Origin: Hyphomicrobiales bacterium
GTDB lineage: Bacteria; Pseudomonadota; Alphaproteobacteria; Rhizobiales; Beijerinckiaceae
DNA length: 64,000 nt
Direction of reading: 5' to 3'
NCBI GenBank assembly: GCA_930633495.1
Contig: CAKNFJ010000001.1
Location: 2,813,001 to 2,877,000, forward strand
Part shown: positions 18,659 to 27,480 of the stretch, in pieces
Numbering within the stretch: position 1 is the stretch's first letter
How the letters are laid out: each line of letters starts with the position of its first letter
Notes under the pieces: generated by a model
Seen by the model: only the letters and a program-made list of their open reading frames with translations
Databases searched by the model: none
What the model was told of the DNA's origin: nothing
Translations under genes and position numbers: made by a program

Positions 18659-19282
18659 TCAATTTCCGGGACTCTCCGCCGGGGGCCGAAGGCCGCGGAT
18701 GATGAGATCGCAGTATTCATTCGCGAAGGAGGAGGCGCTTCGGCCCTTGCCCGGCTTGAACCAGCGCACCATCCAGTTCAGCATCGAGAGGACGGCGCGG
18801 CTCGTGACCGGGATGTCGACCTGCCTGAAAGCCCCTTCGGCGATGCCGTCGGCAATGATCTGCCGCAATGCCTGTTCGTAGTCGTCGCGCAGCTTCTGCG
18901 CCTCCGCGATCATCACGACGTTCCGCATGCCGCCGTACCCGACGAGCATCGCGAGAAACCCGTCATAGTGCTCCTCGAAGAAGTCGGCGTGAGCGGTCAT
19001 GAACCTGACCAGCCTGTCCTCGGGGCCGGAAGCCTGGGCCGTCTCTGCCGCGACGGAGCGTAGAAGACCGTCCAGCGTCCGCACGATGATCGCTTCGTAG
19101 ATCTCTTTCTTGTTGGGAAAATAGTGGTAGATCGCCGCCTTGGTCACGCCGATCGCTTCGGCGACGTCGCCGAGGGATGTGCCGTCATAGCCTCCCCGGG
19201 CGAAGAGACGAGCCGCATCGTCGAGGATGCGATCTCTCGCGTTCTCGATAGTGGGCGGGCGGCCCTGACGCTTTGGTTCCAT
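18659..19282 (-). CDS. TetR-family transcriptional regulator
   Basis: A 207-residue repressor. The N-terminal TetR DNA-binding helix bundle spans about residues 17-65: ILDDAARLFARGGYDGTSLG, then VTKAAIYHYFPNKKEIYEAI. The C-terminal ligand domain is of the length seen in acyl-CoA-responsive members. It is followed in genome order by a CoA-transferase gene on the same strand and an acyl-CoA dehydrogenase gene read the other way, with a palindrome in their shared promoter. Control of these two fatty- or aromatic-acyl-CoA genes is likely but inferred. Confidence 0.92.
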   Translation of the reverse strand: MEPKRQGRPPTIENARDRILDDAARLFARGGYDGTSLGDVAEAIGVTKAAIYHYFPNKKEIYEAIIVRTLDGLLRSVAAETAQASGPEDRLVRFMTAHADFFEEHYDGFLAMLVGYGGMRNVVMIAEAQKLRDDYEQALRQIIADGIAEGAFRQVDIPVTSRAVLSMLNWMVRWFKPGKGRSASSFANEYCDLIIRGLRPPAESPGN

Positions 19283-19309
19283 TACAACTCTCCCGCGTTC
19301 CCTCCTGCG

Positions 19310-20503
19310 TCAGCCGATAGCGCCACATGCGCGCAGTTCAGCGATGCGTTCTGGTACGAAACCAAGCTCTGCGACCAGGACCTCTCCCGTGTGCTGCCCG
19401 ACTTCCGGCGGAGGCGTCGGATCGCGTGTTGGGTTCGCGGACATGCGCAAGGGGCTGCGCACCGAGCGGAAGGTGCCGATCGTCGGCGCCGGCACCGAGA
19501 CCACGCTCCGGCGCAGTTCCGCGACGTCGCTGGTCAGGGCCTGCCCGACGCTGCGGACGTCACCGGCCGGCACGCCGGCCGCGCGCAGGTCGGCGAGCAG
19601 CTCCGCGAGCTTCAGGCCGCGCAGCTGCTCCTCGAGCAGGGGGAGCAGGCTGTTACGATGCTCGGTGCGCTTGCGGTTGGTCGCATAGCGCGGGTCGCTC
19701 GCCAGGTCAGGCAGGCCGATCGCCCGGCAGAAGCGGCGGAACTGCTCGTCATTGCCGACGGCGATGGCGATCCGCCCGCCGATGCAGGCGAAGATCTGGT
19801 AGGGCACGATGCTGGGATGGGCGTTGCCGTAGCGGCCCGGCTCCCTGCCGGTGTTGAGATGGCCCGAGGCAATGTTGGCCAGAAAGAACAGGGCGCTGTC
19901 GTTGAGCCCGATATCGAGCCACTGCCCCTCTCCGGTGCGCTCGCGCATGTAGAGGGCGGCGAGAACAGCCTGGACGGCATTCATCCCGGTGACGAGGTCG
20001 ATGAAGGCGACGCCCAGCCGCATCGGCTCGCCGTCGCGCTCGCCGGTGATCGCCATGAAGCCGGATTCGGCCTGGATGATGAAATCGTAGCCCGGGCGCT
20101 CCTCCTGCGCATGCCCGCGCCCATAGCCCGAGATCGAGCAGACGATCAGGCGCGGATTGATCGCCTTGAGGTCCTCATAGGTCAGCCTGAACTTGCGCAG
20201 CGAGGCAGGCCGGAAATTCTCGACGAGGATATCGGCCTTCCTGGCCAGATCGACGATGATCGCGCGGCCCTCGGCCATGCCGATATCGACGGCGAGGCTC
20301 TTCTTGTTGCGGTTGGCGCCGAGATAATAGGTCGAGATGCCTTCGACCGAGGGCGGCATCCAGCCGCGCGTGTCGTCGCCTGCACCGGGCTGCTCGATCT
20401 TCCAGATCTCGGCGCCGAGATCGCCCAGCGTCATGGTCGCCCAGGGGCCGGCGAGGACGCGGGTGAGATCGAGGACCTTGATGCCGTCCAGTGCCGCGCC
20501 CAT
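19310..20503 (-). CDS. CaiB/BaiF (family III) CoA-transferase
   Basis: A 397-residue class III CoA-transferase that moves CoA between carboxylic acids. The catalytic aspartate is Asp169 in VAFIDLVTGMNAV, the same numbering as formyl-CoA transferase. Other marks are KVLDLTRVLAGPWATMTLGD, DILVENFRPA and ERPGYDFIIQA. It ends 28 bases before the tetR start, so regulator and enzyme may be one operon. The divergent partner is an acyl-CoA dehydrogenase, pointing to activation and oxidation of an organic acid. The acid is unknown. Confidence 0.93.
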   Translation of the reverse strand: MGAALDGIKVLDLTRVLAGPWATMTLGDLGAEIWKIEQPGAGDDTRGWMPPSVEGISTYYLGANRNKKSLAVDIGMAEGRAIIVDLARKADILVENFRPASLRKFRLTYEDLKAINPRLIVCSISGYGRGHAQEERPGYDFIIQAESGFMAITGERDGEPMRLGVAFIDLVTGMNAVQAVLAALYMRERTGEGQWLDIGLNDSALFFLANIASGHLNTGREPGRYGNAHPSIVPYQIFACIGGRIAIAVGNDEQFRRFCRAIGLPDLASDPRYATNRKRTEHRNSLLPLLEEQLRGLKLAELLADLRAAGVPAGDVRSVGQALTSDVAELRRSVVSVPAPTIGTFRSVRSPLRMSANPTRDPTPPPEVGQHTGEVLVAELGFVPERIAELRACGAIG

Positions 20504-20530
20504 CGCCTGTCGCCTCGCGTTCCCGATATT

Positions 20531-20550
20531 TACTTACCGGCTGGAAGGTA
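20531..20550. promoter_or_regulatory. Candidate TetR operator between divergent CoA genes
   Basis: The imperfect palindrome tacttaccggctggaaggta sits in the 112-base gap between the CoA-transferase start (20503) and the acyl-CoA dehydrogenase start (20616). The tacttaccgg half with a diverged mirror half resembles operators of TetR-family fatty-acid regulators. Position and symmetry are the evidence; binding is inferred. Confidence 0.45.
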
Positions 20551-20615
20551 TTTAACTGCCCCGCCTTGTCAAGGAAGCCCGAGGCGCCGGGCGAGGGCAA
20601 GCGAGGGAGAGGACG

Positions 20616-21773
20616 ATGGCCTTGGACAGCGAGACGATGCAGGGGTTGCTGGAGAGCGTCGCGCGCTTCGTGCGCGAGCGCCTGCGCCCCCTGGAGCATC
20701 AGGTCGCGCAGGAGGATCGCATCCCCGCCGAGATCCGCCGGGAGATTGCGGATATGGGTCTGTTCGGCCTGTCGATCCCGGAGGAATATGGCGGCCTCGG
20801 CCTGACGATGGAGGAGGAGGTCCGGGTCGCCTTCGAGCTCGGCAGAACCTCGCCGGCCTTCCGCTCGCTGATCGGGACCAATAATGGCATCGGCTCGCAG
20901 GGGCTGATCATGGATGGCACCGAGGAGCAGAAGCGGCGCTACTTGCCGCGGCTGGCTTCGGGCGAACTCATCAGCTCCTTCGCGCTGACGGAGCCGGAGG
21001 CTGGTTCGGATGCGGCCTCGCTGAAGACCTCGGCTCGACCAGTGGAGGGTGGCTATGTCCTCAACGGCACCAAGCGCTTCATCACCAATGCCCCGCATGC
21101 CGGGCTGTTCACCGTGTTCGCGCGGACCGATCCGTCGCAGCCCGGCGCCAAGGGCGTTTCGGCTTTTCTGGTCGAGGCCGGGACGCCTGGGCTCTCGCTT
21201 GGGCCGATCGACAGGAAGATGGGCCAGAGCGGCTCGCATACCTCCGACGTGATCTTCGAGGATTGTCGCGTGCCGGCCGACGCCCTGCTCGGCGGGCGCG
21301 AGGGGCAGGGGTTCCGCACGGCGATGAAGGTGCTCGATCGCGGACGCCTCCACATCTCGGCGGTCTGCGTCGCGATGGCCGAGCGCGTGATCGAGGACAG
21401 CCTGCGCTATGCCGTCGAGCGCAAGCAGTTCGGTCAGCCGATCGCCGAGTTCCAACTCGTCCAGGCCATGCTCGCCGACAGCCGGACCGAGGCCTATGCG
21501 GCGCGCTGCATGGTCTTGGAGACGGCGCGCTCCAAGGATCGGGCTGAGGATGTCGCGACGGACGCCGCCTGTTGCAAGCTCTTCGCCAGCGAGATGGTCG
21601 GCCGCGTCGTTGACCGCGCCGTCCAGATCCACGGCGGCGCCGGCTACATCGCCGATCACGGCATCGAGCGCTTCTACCGGGATGCGCGCCTGTTCCGGAT
21701 CTACGAGGGCACCTCGCAGATCCAGCAGATCATCATCGCCCGCAACATGGCCCGGGAATTGGCAATGGCCTGA
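20616..21773 (+). CDS. Acyl-CoA dehydrogenase
   Basis: A 385-residue FAD enzyme oxidising acyl-CoA to enoyl-CoA and passing electrons to ETF. Typical motifs are ALTEPEAGSDAASL (FAD/substrate loop), FITNAPHAGLFTVFART, RKQFGQPIAEFQLVQAMLAD and QIHGGAGYIADHGIERFYRD. The catalytic glutamate is Glu364 in IYEGTSQIQ. Start ATG 20616 gives normal length. It is divergent from the CoA-transferase gene and probably shares its control. Acyl substrate unknown. Confidence 0.94.
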   Translation: MALDSETMQGLLESVARFVRERLRPLEHQVAQEDRIPAEIRREIADMGLFGLSIPEEYGGLGLTMEEEVRVAFELGRTSPAFRSLIGTNNGIGSQGLIMDGTEEQKRRYLPRLASGELISSFALTEPEAGSDAASLKTSARPVEGGYVLNGTKRFITNAPHAGLFTVFARTDPSQPGAKGVSAFLVEAGTPGLSLGPIDRKMGQSGSHTSDVIFEDCRVPADALLGGREGQGFRTAMKVLDRGRLHISAVCVAMAERVIEDSLRYAVERKQFGQPIAEFQLVQAMLADSRTEAYAARCMVLETARSKDRAEDVATDAACCKLFASEMVGRVVDRAVQIHGGAGYIADHGIERFYRDARLFRIYEGTSQIQQIIIARNMARELAMA

Positions 21774-21846
21774 CACCGATTTCTCCTCCGGCCTGAGGGG
21801 CACGGCACGGAAAACTGATCCGAAAGCCTTGGAGCAGTCGTCAAGC

Positions 21847-21879
21847 GCGATGCCGGGGGCGGAAAGCCCCCGGCATCGC
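21847..21879. terminator. Strong hairpin between convergent genes
   Basis: Fourteen-base perfect arms at 21847-21860 and 21866-21879 with a five-base loop (ggaaa), very GC-rich, between the acyl-CoA dehydrogenase stop (21773) and the stop of the leftward membrane-protein gene (21894). Its position suits a bidirectional transcription end. No clear T-run follows on either side. Confidence 0.6.
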
Positions 21880-21893
21880 GGGATGGCTGGTTC

Positions 21894-22397
21894 TTATGCC
21901 GCCGTGGCGACCGCCGGCCGGCGAGCCGCTCGAACCGCGAAGAAGCCGACGCCGAGGGCCGCAAGCAGCAGGACGAGCTGGGCAATCGCGAAGGGCGGCT
22001 CGCTCTGTGTCGGCGCCAGCGGCTGCAGGGCTGGAACCTTCTGAAAAGACTGCACAATGAGTACGAAAAGGTTGAGGTAGAGCGCGAGCGTGGCGGTGAC
22101 GGCGTAGGCGATGCCGGCGGCGGCGCGCTGTGCCCGGAAAGGCCAGGTCGCGGCCGTGACGGCGAGCGCCAGCATGGAGATCACGCCGAAGAGGAAGGCC
22201 GGCGTCACGCCGCTGAAGGGGAACAGGAAGCCGGTGATGCTGGTCAGCGCCGTGGTGATCAGGAAGGCCGCCTGCCAGCCGCCGAGCCAGCGCCCGGCGG
22301 CGAGAGCCGGCATGGCCACGAGCCCCGTGGCGATGCCGATCAGGCTGACCGCGACATGCACGGTGAGCAGGATTTCGATGGAAAGTCCGGGGATCAT
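21894..22397 (-). CDS. Small integral membrane protein, unknown function
   Basis: A 167-residue protein with about five hydrophobic segments: ILLTVHVAVSLIGIATGLVA, the stretch around AAFLITTALTSITGF, FLFGVISMLALAVTAATW, GIAYAVTATLALYLNLFVLI and AQLVLLLAALGVGFFAV. I do not recognise a named family beyond the look of small DUF membrane proteins found with short-chain dehydrogenases. The ATG at 22397 precedes MIPGLSIEIL. The SDR gene ends 28 bases upstream on the same strand, so the two and perhaps the hydrolase form an operon. Confidence 0.75.
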   Translation of the reverse strand: MIPGLSIEILLTVHVAVSLIGIATGLVAMPALAAGRWLGGWQAAFLITTALTSITGFLFPFSGVTPAFLFGVISMLALAVTAATWPFRAQRAAAGIAYAVTATLALYLNLFVLIVQSFQKVPALQPLAPTQSEPPFAIAQLVLLLAALGVGFFAVRAARRPAVATAA

Positions 22398-22425
22398 GAC
22401 GGTCGTCCTTGGTTTGCCGGCAGCT

Positions 22426-23205
22426 TCAGGCGCCGTAGCGCTGGGCGGGCTTGCGATGGGAGAGGTTCGGGCGCAGCGCGCCGCGGGCGGCGAGGAAGCG
22501 GTCGAGATCGGCAGTGTCGGGCAGCGAGGGGATGGTGATCCGTTCCCCGAGATCGAGCCCTGCGAGCGCGGCATCGACCATGTCGTCGACGGACATCACC
22601 ATCTCGGCCGGGATCTGGGCGAGGCGTTCCTCCTCCCAGATCGCCGTGCGGGTGATGCCGGGCAGGACGGCCTGCACATGCACGCCCTTCGGCCCGAGCT
22701 CGGCCTGCAATGCCTCGCTGAAGGCGAGCACGAAAGCCTTGGTCGCCGGATAGACGACGGTGAAGGCTTCCGGCATCAGCGCCGTCACGGAGGTGATGTT
22801 GATGATCGTGCCTGTCCCGCGCGCCACCAGCTTCGGCGCGATCGCGGCGGTGAGCCGCGTCACGGCGGAGACGTTCAGCGCGATCATGCCGTCGAGATAG
22901 GCGGGGTCGGCGGTCAGGATCGGGCCCTCGCCGGCGATGCCGGCATTGTTGACGAGCCCGGTGATCGCGGCGTCGTCGCGCAGCCGGGCCTCGACACGGG
23001 CTAGATCGGTCGCCTTGCCGAGATCGGCGGCGAGCACCTCGACCGCGACGCCGGCTTCATGGCGCAGGCGCTCGGCGAGAGCCTGGAGCCTGTCGGCGCT
23101 GCGGGCGACGAGGACGAGATCGTGGCCGCGTTTGGCGAGGCGGTCGGCATAGACGGCGCCGATGCCGTTCGAGGCGCCGGTCACGAGGAAGGTCTGCTTG
23201 GTCAT
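22426..23205 (-). CDS. Short-chain dehydrogenase/reductase (classical SDR)
   Basis: A 259-residue NAD(P)-dependent oxidoreductase. The cofactor motif is TGASNGIGAVYADRL, NNAG is at VNNAGIAGEG, and the active site is the Ser in NITSVTALMP plus YPATKAFVLAF (YxxxK). Substrate not deducible. Same strand as the membrane-protein gene downstream and the alpha/beta-hydrolase gene upstream (105-base gap), next to a divergent GlxA-type regulator that may control the set. Confidence 0.92.
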   Translation of the reverse strand: MTKQTFLVTGASNGIGAVYADRLAKRGHDLVLVARSADRLQALAERLRHEAGVAVEVLAADLGKATDLARVEARLRDDAAITGLVNNAGIAGEGPILTADPAYLDGMIALNVSAVTRLTAAIAPKLVARGTGTIINITSVTALMPEAFTVVYPATKAFVLAFSEALQAELGPKGVHVQAVLPGITRTAIWEEERLAQIPAEMVMSVDDMVDAALAGLDLGERITIPSLPDTADLDRFLAARGALRPNLSHRKPAQRYGA

Positions 23206-23310
23206 CTGGGTTCTCCGGGGTGTGAGGGAGCGAGCGGACGGCGTGGATGCCGTCCGGCGCTTGGTTCGCGATGAGTGTGGGGTGGCTGGGTTGGTTCGGC
23301 TGGCGGGCTC

Positions 23311-24138
23311 TCAGCCCTTGATGAAGGCCAGCAGATCGGCGTTGAAGCGGTCCTGATGGGTCTGGGTCAGGCCGTGATCGGCGCCTTCATAGACCTTGAG
23401 GACGGCGTGCTTGACGATCTTCACCGTGGAGAGCGCCGCGGCGCCGATCGGCACGATCTGGTCGTCGTCGCCATGCAGCACCAGCGTCGGCTTGTCGAAG
23501 CGCTTCAGGTCGGCGTTGAAATCGCTCTCCGAGAAGGCACGGATCGAGTCGAGCTGGCCCTTGAGCCCGCCCATCATGCCCTGCTGCCAGAAGCTCTGGC
23601 GGATGCCCTCGGAGATCACGGCGCCCGGCCGGTTGTAGCCGTAGAACGGGATGGTCAGGTCGAGGAAGAACTGCGAGCGGTTGTCGTAGGTGCCCTTGCG
23701 GATGCCGTCGAAGACGTCGATCGGCAGGCCGCCGGGATTGGCCTCGGTCTTGAGCATCAGCGGCGGCACCGCGCCGATCAGGCCGATCTTGGCGACCCGG
23801 CCCGTGCCGTGGCGACCGATATAGCGGGTGACTTCGCCGCCGCCGGTCGAATGGCCGACCAGTATCGCGTCCTTCAGATCGAGCTGCTCGATCAGCTCGG
23901 CGAGGTCGTCGGCATACTGGTCCATGGTGTTGTTGGCCCAGACCTGATCGGAACGGCCATGGCTGCGCCGGTCATGGGCGATGGTGCGGAAGCCCTGATT
24001 GGCGAAGAAGACCATCTGCGCGTCCCAGGCATCCGCCGTCAGCGGCCAGCCATGGGAGAAGACGATCGGCTGCCCGTCCTTCGGGCCCCAGTCCTTGTAG
24101 AAGATGCGGGTGCCGTCGCGGGTGGTGATCGTGGTCAT
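23311..24138 (-). CDS. Alpha/beta hydrolase, non-heme chloroperoxidase-like
   Basis: A 275-residue serine hydrolase of the cofactor-free haloperoxidase/perhydrolase group. The nucleophile is Ser97 in [10 protein letters not shown], the acid is about Asp226 in HGDDDQIVP, and the base is His255 in GADHGLTQ. The beginning [20 protein letters not shown] is characteristic. Two ATGs are close together. The second (24138) is chosen because aaagga lies at a normal distance before it, while it abuts the first (24147). Likely esterase or perhydrolase activity in vivo. Confidence 0.9.
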   Translation of the reverse strand: MTTITTRDGTRIFYKDWGPKDGQPIVFSHGWPLTADAWDAQMVFFANQGFRTIAHDRRSHGRSDQVWANNTMDQYADDLAELIEQLDLKDAILVGHSTGGGEVTRYIGRHGTGRVAKIGLIGAVPPLMLKTEANPGGLPIDVFDGIRKGTYDNRSQFFLDLTIPFYGYNRPGAVISEGIRQSFWQQGMMGGLKGQLDSIRAFSESDFNADLKRFDKPTLVLHGDDDQIVPIGAAALSTVKIVKHAVLKVYEGADHGLTQTHQDRFNADLLAFIKG

Positions 24139-24280
24139 TGTCGTCATCCTTTCAGTGCCTTGAGGAAACTCGCCGGGACGTCCGCGCCCCGTGGTTGAAG
24201 GATTACGCCGCGTGAGGAATGATCGGGATTGGCGGAACCGACATTCACCGGGCCAAAACCGACAATCGTGGAGACGAACC

Positions 24281-25270
24281 ATGGTCGCAGCCATTCCAGC
24301 GCCGCCGAAGGCCGAGGTTGGGCTCGTGCTCTATCCGGGCTGCCAGACCGCCATGGTCCATGGCATGACCGATCTTCTCGACATTGCCGGGCATTTCTCC
24401 GCCAAGCGCGGTGGACCGGGGCTGCGCGTCAGCCATTGGCGGCCGGGCGAGGATGGCTGCCTCGGTCGTGCCTTCGACAGCCACCCCGATTTCGAGCGGC
24501 CGATGGAGCCCGCCGTGCTGGTCGTGCCCGGCCGGCTCACCGGCCCGATGGAGATCGAGGAGGCGACGCCCTATGCGCGCTGGCTGCTCGACCGCCATGC
24601 CCAGGGCACGACGCTCGCGGCCAATTGCGGCGGGGTCTTCGCGCTGGCGGCGACCGGCCTCTTGTCAGGGCGCCCGGCGACGACGCACTGGCTCTTCGCC
24701 GACGCCTTCCGCGAGCGTTTTCCGGACGTCCGGCTCGATCCCGACAAGATGGTGATCGAGGACGGCGACATCATCACGGCCGGCGGATTGATGGCCTGGA
24801 CCGATCTCGGTCTGAGACTCGTCGACCGGCTGCTCGGTTCCACGGTGATGGCCGAGACCGGCAGTTTCATGCTCATCGATTCCGCCGGGCGCGAACAGCG
24901 GCATTATTCCCGCTTCGCCCCGCGCCTCACCCATGGCGACGAGGCGATCCTGCGCGTGCAGCATTGGCTGCAGGCGCGCGAGGCCAAGGCGATCAGCGTG
25001 GGCGAGATGGCGAAGGTGGTCGCGATGGAGGAGCGCACCTTCCAGCGCCGTTTCAAGGCGGCGACCGGCATGAAGCCGATCGAATACGCTCAGCATCTGC
25101 GCGTTGGGAAGGCACGCGAGCTGCTGGAGTTCACCCGGCGCTCGATCGAGCAGATCTCCTGGGCGGTCGGTTATGAGGACGTCGCCGCCTTCCGCAAACT
25201 CTTCCACCGCCTCGTCGGACTTTCGCCCGGCGATTACCGCCATCGTTTCGTCGCGGTCGCAGCCGCATGA
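24281..25270 (+). CDS. GlxA-type AraC regulator (DJ-1/PfpI sensor + AraC HTH)
   Basis: A 329-residue regulator. The N-terminal glutamine-amidotransferase-like domain (about 10-190) has [20 protein letters not shown] with the elbow cysteine. The C-terminal AraC HTH (about 225-325) includes [20 protein letters not shown] and [23 protein letters not shown] 24281 starts [14 protein letters not shown]. It is divergent from the hydrolase-SDR-membrane protein genes, 142 bases away, and is their likely activator. The inducer is unknown. Confidence 0.9.
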   Translation: MVAAIPAPPKAEVGLVLYPGCQTAMVHGMTDLLDIAGHFSAKRGGPGLRVSHWRPGEDGCLGRAFDSHPDFERPMEPAVLVVPGRLTGPMEIEEATPYARWLLDRHAQGTTLAANCGGVFALAATGLLSGRPATTHWLFADAFRERFPDVRLDPDKMVIEDGDIITAGGLMAWTDLGLRLVDRLLGSTVMAETGSFMLIDSAGREQRHYSRFAPRLTHGDEAILRVQHWLQAREAKAISVGEMAKVVAMEERTFQRRFKAATGMKPIEYAQHLRVGKARELLEFTRRSIEQISWAVGYEDVAAFRKLFHRLVGLSPGDYRHRFVAVAAA

Positions 25271-25349
25271 GAACCGTTATTCCGTCAGTCGGCACGGCGT
25301 CCTTTTTGCGATCGAACCGGGTCCCTGCGATTGACGAGGTCAAGCCAGC

Positions 25350-25928
25350 TCAAAGCGCTACGATGGCGCGGACGGCAACCACGCTTGCGAGGCAGGTCAG
25401 CATTCCGGCGCTGAGGCGGTAGCCGATCTTCGCATGGGCCGGGTTCCGCAAGCTGCCGTGGAAGGCATCGCCGAGGAGTATCCAGCCAAAGCCAATCGCA
25501 ACGATCTCTGCCGAGAGCACGAGCAGTTCCGTGAGCATTCCGTCAGCTGCCGCTGGGAGCAGCGTGAAGGCGAAGATCACGCCTTTCGGGTTGAGCAGGG
25601 TGGTCAGCATGACACGCCGAAAGGTGATCGATCGCCCGGTCGCGGCGCCGCGCCGGCCGCGCCGCCAAAGTGCTACGGCGAGATGGAACACATAGATGAC
25701 GACGGCGCCTTGCAGGGCCAGCGCAAATCCTGGCTGAGCCGCGATCAGGGGGCCGAGAACGGCCCTCAAGATCGTCACAGCCAACAGATAGCCCGCGAGT
25801 TCCGCGATCAACAGATGCCTGGCAGGCCGCCAACCCGCTTCCGCGCCGGCCGTCGCCAACAAGGTGTTCGTCGGCCCCGGTGTCGCGAGCAACGATGCGC
25901 AGGCGAGGGCAAAAATGAGCAGATTCAT
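25350..25928 (-). CDS. LysE/RhtB-family exporter
   Basis: A 192-residue inner-membrane exporter with about six hydrophobic segments. The family opening is ACASLLATPGPTNTLLATAG and the middle LLNPKGVIFAFTLLP is diagnostic. The group exports amino acids or related small molecules. The ATG at 25928 (MNLLIFALAC) is chosen because the upstream frame is hydrophilic and not LysE-like. It stands alone between the GlxA-type regulator (convergent) and the Tat-exported deacylase (divergent). Confidence 0.88.
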   Translation of the reverse strand: MNLLIFALACASLLATPGPTNTLLATAGAEAGWRPARHLLIAELAGYLLAVTILRAVLGPLIAAQPGFALALQGAVVIYVFHLAVALWRRGRRGAATGRSITFRRVMLTTLLNPKGVIFAFTLLPAAADGMLTELLVLSAEIVAIGFGWILLGDAFHGSLRNPAHAKIGYRLSAGMLTCLASVVAVRAIVAL

Positions 25929-26104
25929 GGCCTCCCGATGCCACAAGCTCGCCCCATGCGCCTTGATCTTGGTCAGGATCCTCCAGGCTGGAAGGACGGA
26001 AAAACTCGAACGGTCCCGTCGAGACCCCCTTCGCGGCGGCGGGCCTTGCCGAACGGCGGCTCGCAATCGCATGCTCGACGAAGACGTCGAGAGGGACCCG
26101 CATC

Positions 26105-27298
26105 ATGTCGAACGAACCCAAAAAGCGCCTCGACCGCCGTGACTTTCTTGCTGCTTCGATCGCAACGGCCGGCGCGTCCGCTGCCCTCACCGTCGTGGCG
26201 GGGCCCGCACGCGCGCAGGCGCCGGTATCGCGATCTGCCGCGCAAACGGCGGGCACCGTCTATACCGGCGACATAATCCGCGGAAAGCGCGTCGTCAGCG
26301 CGCTCAATGTCGACGACCTCGAACCCGGCAAAAAGCATCTACTGTATTTCCAGGGCGTGCAGATGCCCAGCGGACAGCACTGGTATGTATCCGTGACGGT
26401 GGCGAAGGGCGCGAAGCCCGGCAAACGCATTATCCTGACCAGCGGTGTCCATGGCGACGAGATGAGCTCCATCCATACCGTTCAGACGGTCATGAACCAG
26501 CTCGATCCTGCACAGATGTCGGGCACCGTAACCGCCGTCACGGATATTTCAGGACCGGCGCTCGAGGGCATGCAGCGCAGATGGCCCAATTCAGGCAGGG
26601 GAGCCGATCTGATCGACATGAACAGGGAGTGGCCCGGGAACGAGAACGGCCTCACCGCAACCAGCCGGCATGCCGGACTTCTGTTCAACCGGCTGCTGCG
26701 GCCCAATGCCGACGCCGCGATCGATTTTCATACCGGAACAACCGGGTTCGAGGTCGCGGCGTTCAACATTGCCGGCATGGACGTGCCGGAGGTCAAGGCG
26801 ATGGTGGAGCTCTACCCGGTGGGCCAGATCTTCGACAACCATGTCTACCCGGGCGTCCTGCACAACGCATTCATGGATGTGGGGATCCCTGCTTTCACGC
26901 CGGAGATCGGGGCTGCGCGCGTGCTGGACCACGATATGATCGCGCTGTTCGTGGAAGGCACGATGAATGTGCTGAAGCATCAGGGCATCGTTCCCGGGCA
27001 GATTGGTCGGTCGGGGAAGGACGTGCCCGTTTTCGTCGGCAACAGTTCTTTTCCGATCCTGGCGACACGGGGCGGGATGGTCGAGCACCTGGTAAAGCTC
27101 AACGCCAAGGTCGCGCCCGGGCAGAAAGTGGCGATTCAGCGCAACAGCTTCGGTGAAGTGGTCGCGGAATATGTGAGCGGTGTGGCGGGAGAGGTAACCG
27201 GCCAGCGCAGCGACGCGATGTCCGAGCCCGGCAACCCGTTGGTCTTCATTCTCTTTCATCAGGCGGCCGCAGGCAAAGCAGAGAACTATCCCGAATAA
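26105..27298 (+). CDS. Tat-exported succinylglutamate desuccinylase/aspartoacylase-like zinc hydrolase
   Basis: A 397-residue M14-like zinc amidohydrolase. A twin-arginine signal is visible (RLDRRDFLAASIATAGAS, cleavage near ARAQA), so it acts in the periplasm. Zinc ligands are His116 and Glu119 in SGVHGDEMSS, and the later histidine in AIDFHTGTTG. ADLIDMNREWPG and FTPEIGAARVLD fit the AstE/AspA group. Most AstE enzymes are cytoplasmic, so the export signal is notable. It probably removes an acyl group from an extracellular N-acyl compound. Confidence 0.87.
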   Translation: MSNEPKKRLDRRDFLAASIATAGASAALTVVAGPARAQAPVSRSAAQTAGTVYTGDIIRGKRVVSALNVDDLEPGKKHLLYFQGVQMPSGQHWYVSVTVAKGAKPGKRIILTSGVHGDEMSSIHTVQTVMNQLDPAQMSGTVTAVTDISGPALEGMQRRWPNSGRGADLIDMNREWPGNENGLTATSRHAGLLFNRLLRPNADAAIDFHTGTTGFEVAAFNIAGMDVPEVKAMVELYPVGQIFDNHVYPGVLHNAFMDVGIPAFTPEIGAARVLDHDMIALFVEGTMNVLKHQGIVPGQIGRSGKDVPVFVGNSSFPILATRGGMVEHLVKLNAKVAPGQKVAIQRNSFGEVVAEYVSGVAGEVTGQRSDAMSEPGNPLVFILFHQAAAGKAENYPE

Positions 27299-27480
27299 GC
27301 CGAATTGCGTCGGTAGGCTCAAGGTGCCTCCGCCTCGATTGCTGAGCCGGCTCCCGAATGCACGCCAAGACCGTGCCCGCGGGCGCACGAAGATGCACCG
27401 AAGCCGGAGAGGATCAGCTGTGATCGCGAATGTTTCGCGCGGCTGCTCCGCGGGATATGGCGCCTGTCGCGATTAGCCGG

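Noticed and set aside
18303..18662. 119-codon frame on the minus strand between the LysR remnant and tetR
   Set aside because: No family recognised, overlaps the tetR 3' end and lacks a ribosome site; recorded as intergenic.
24139..24147. Earlier ATG as start of the alpha/beta hydrolase
   Set aside because: The aaagga ribosome site immediately abuts it; the ATG at 24138 is correctly spaced and gives the common family N-terminus.
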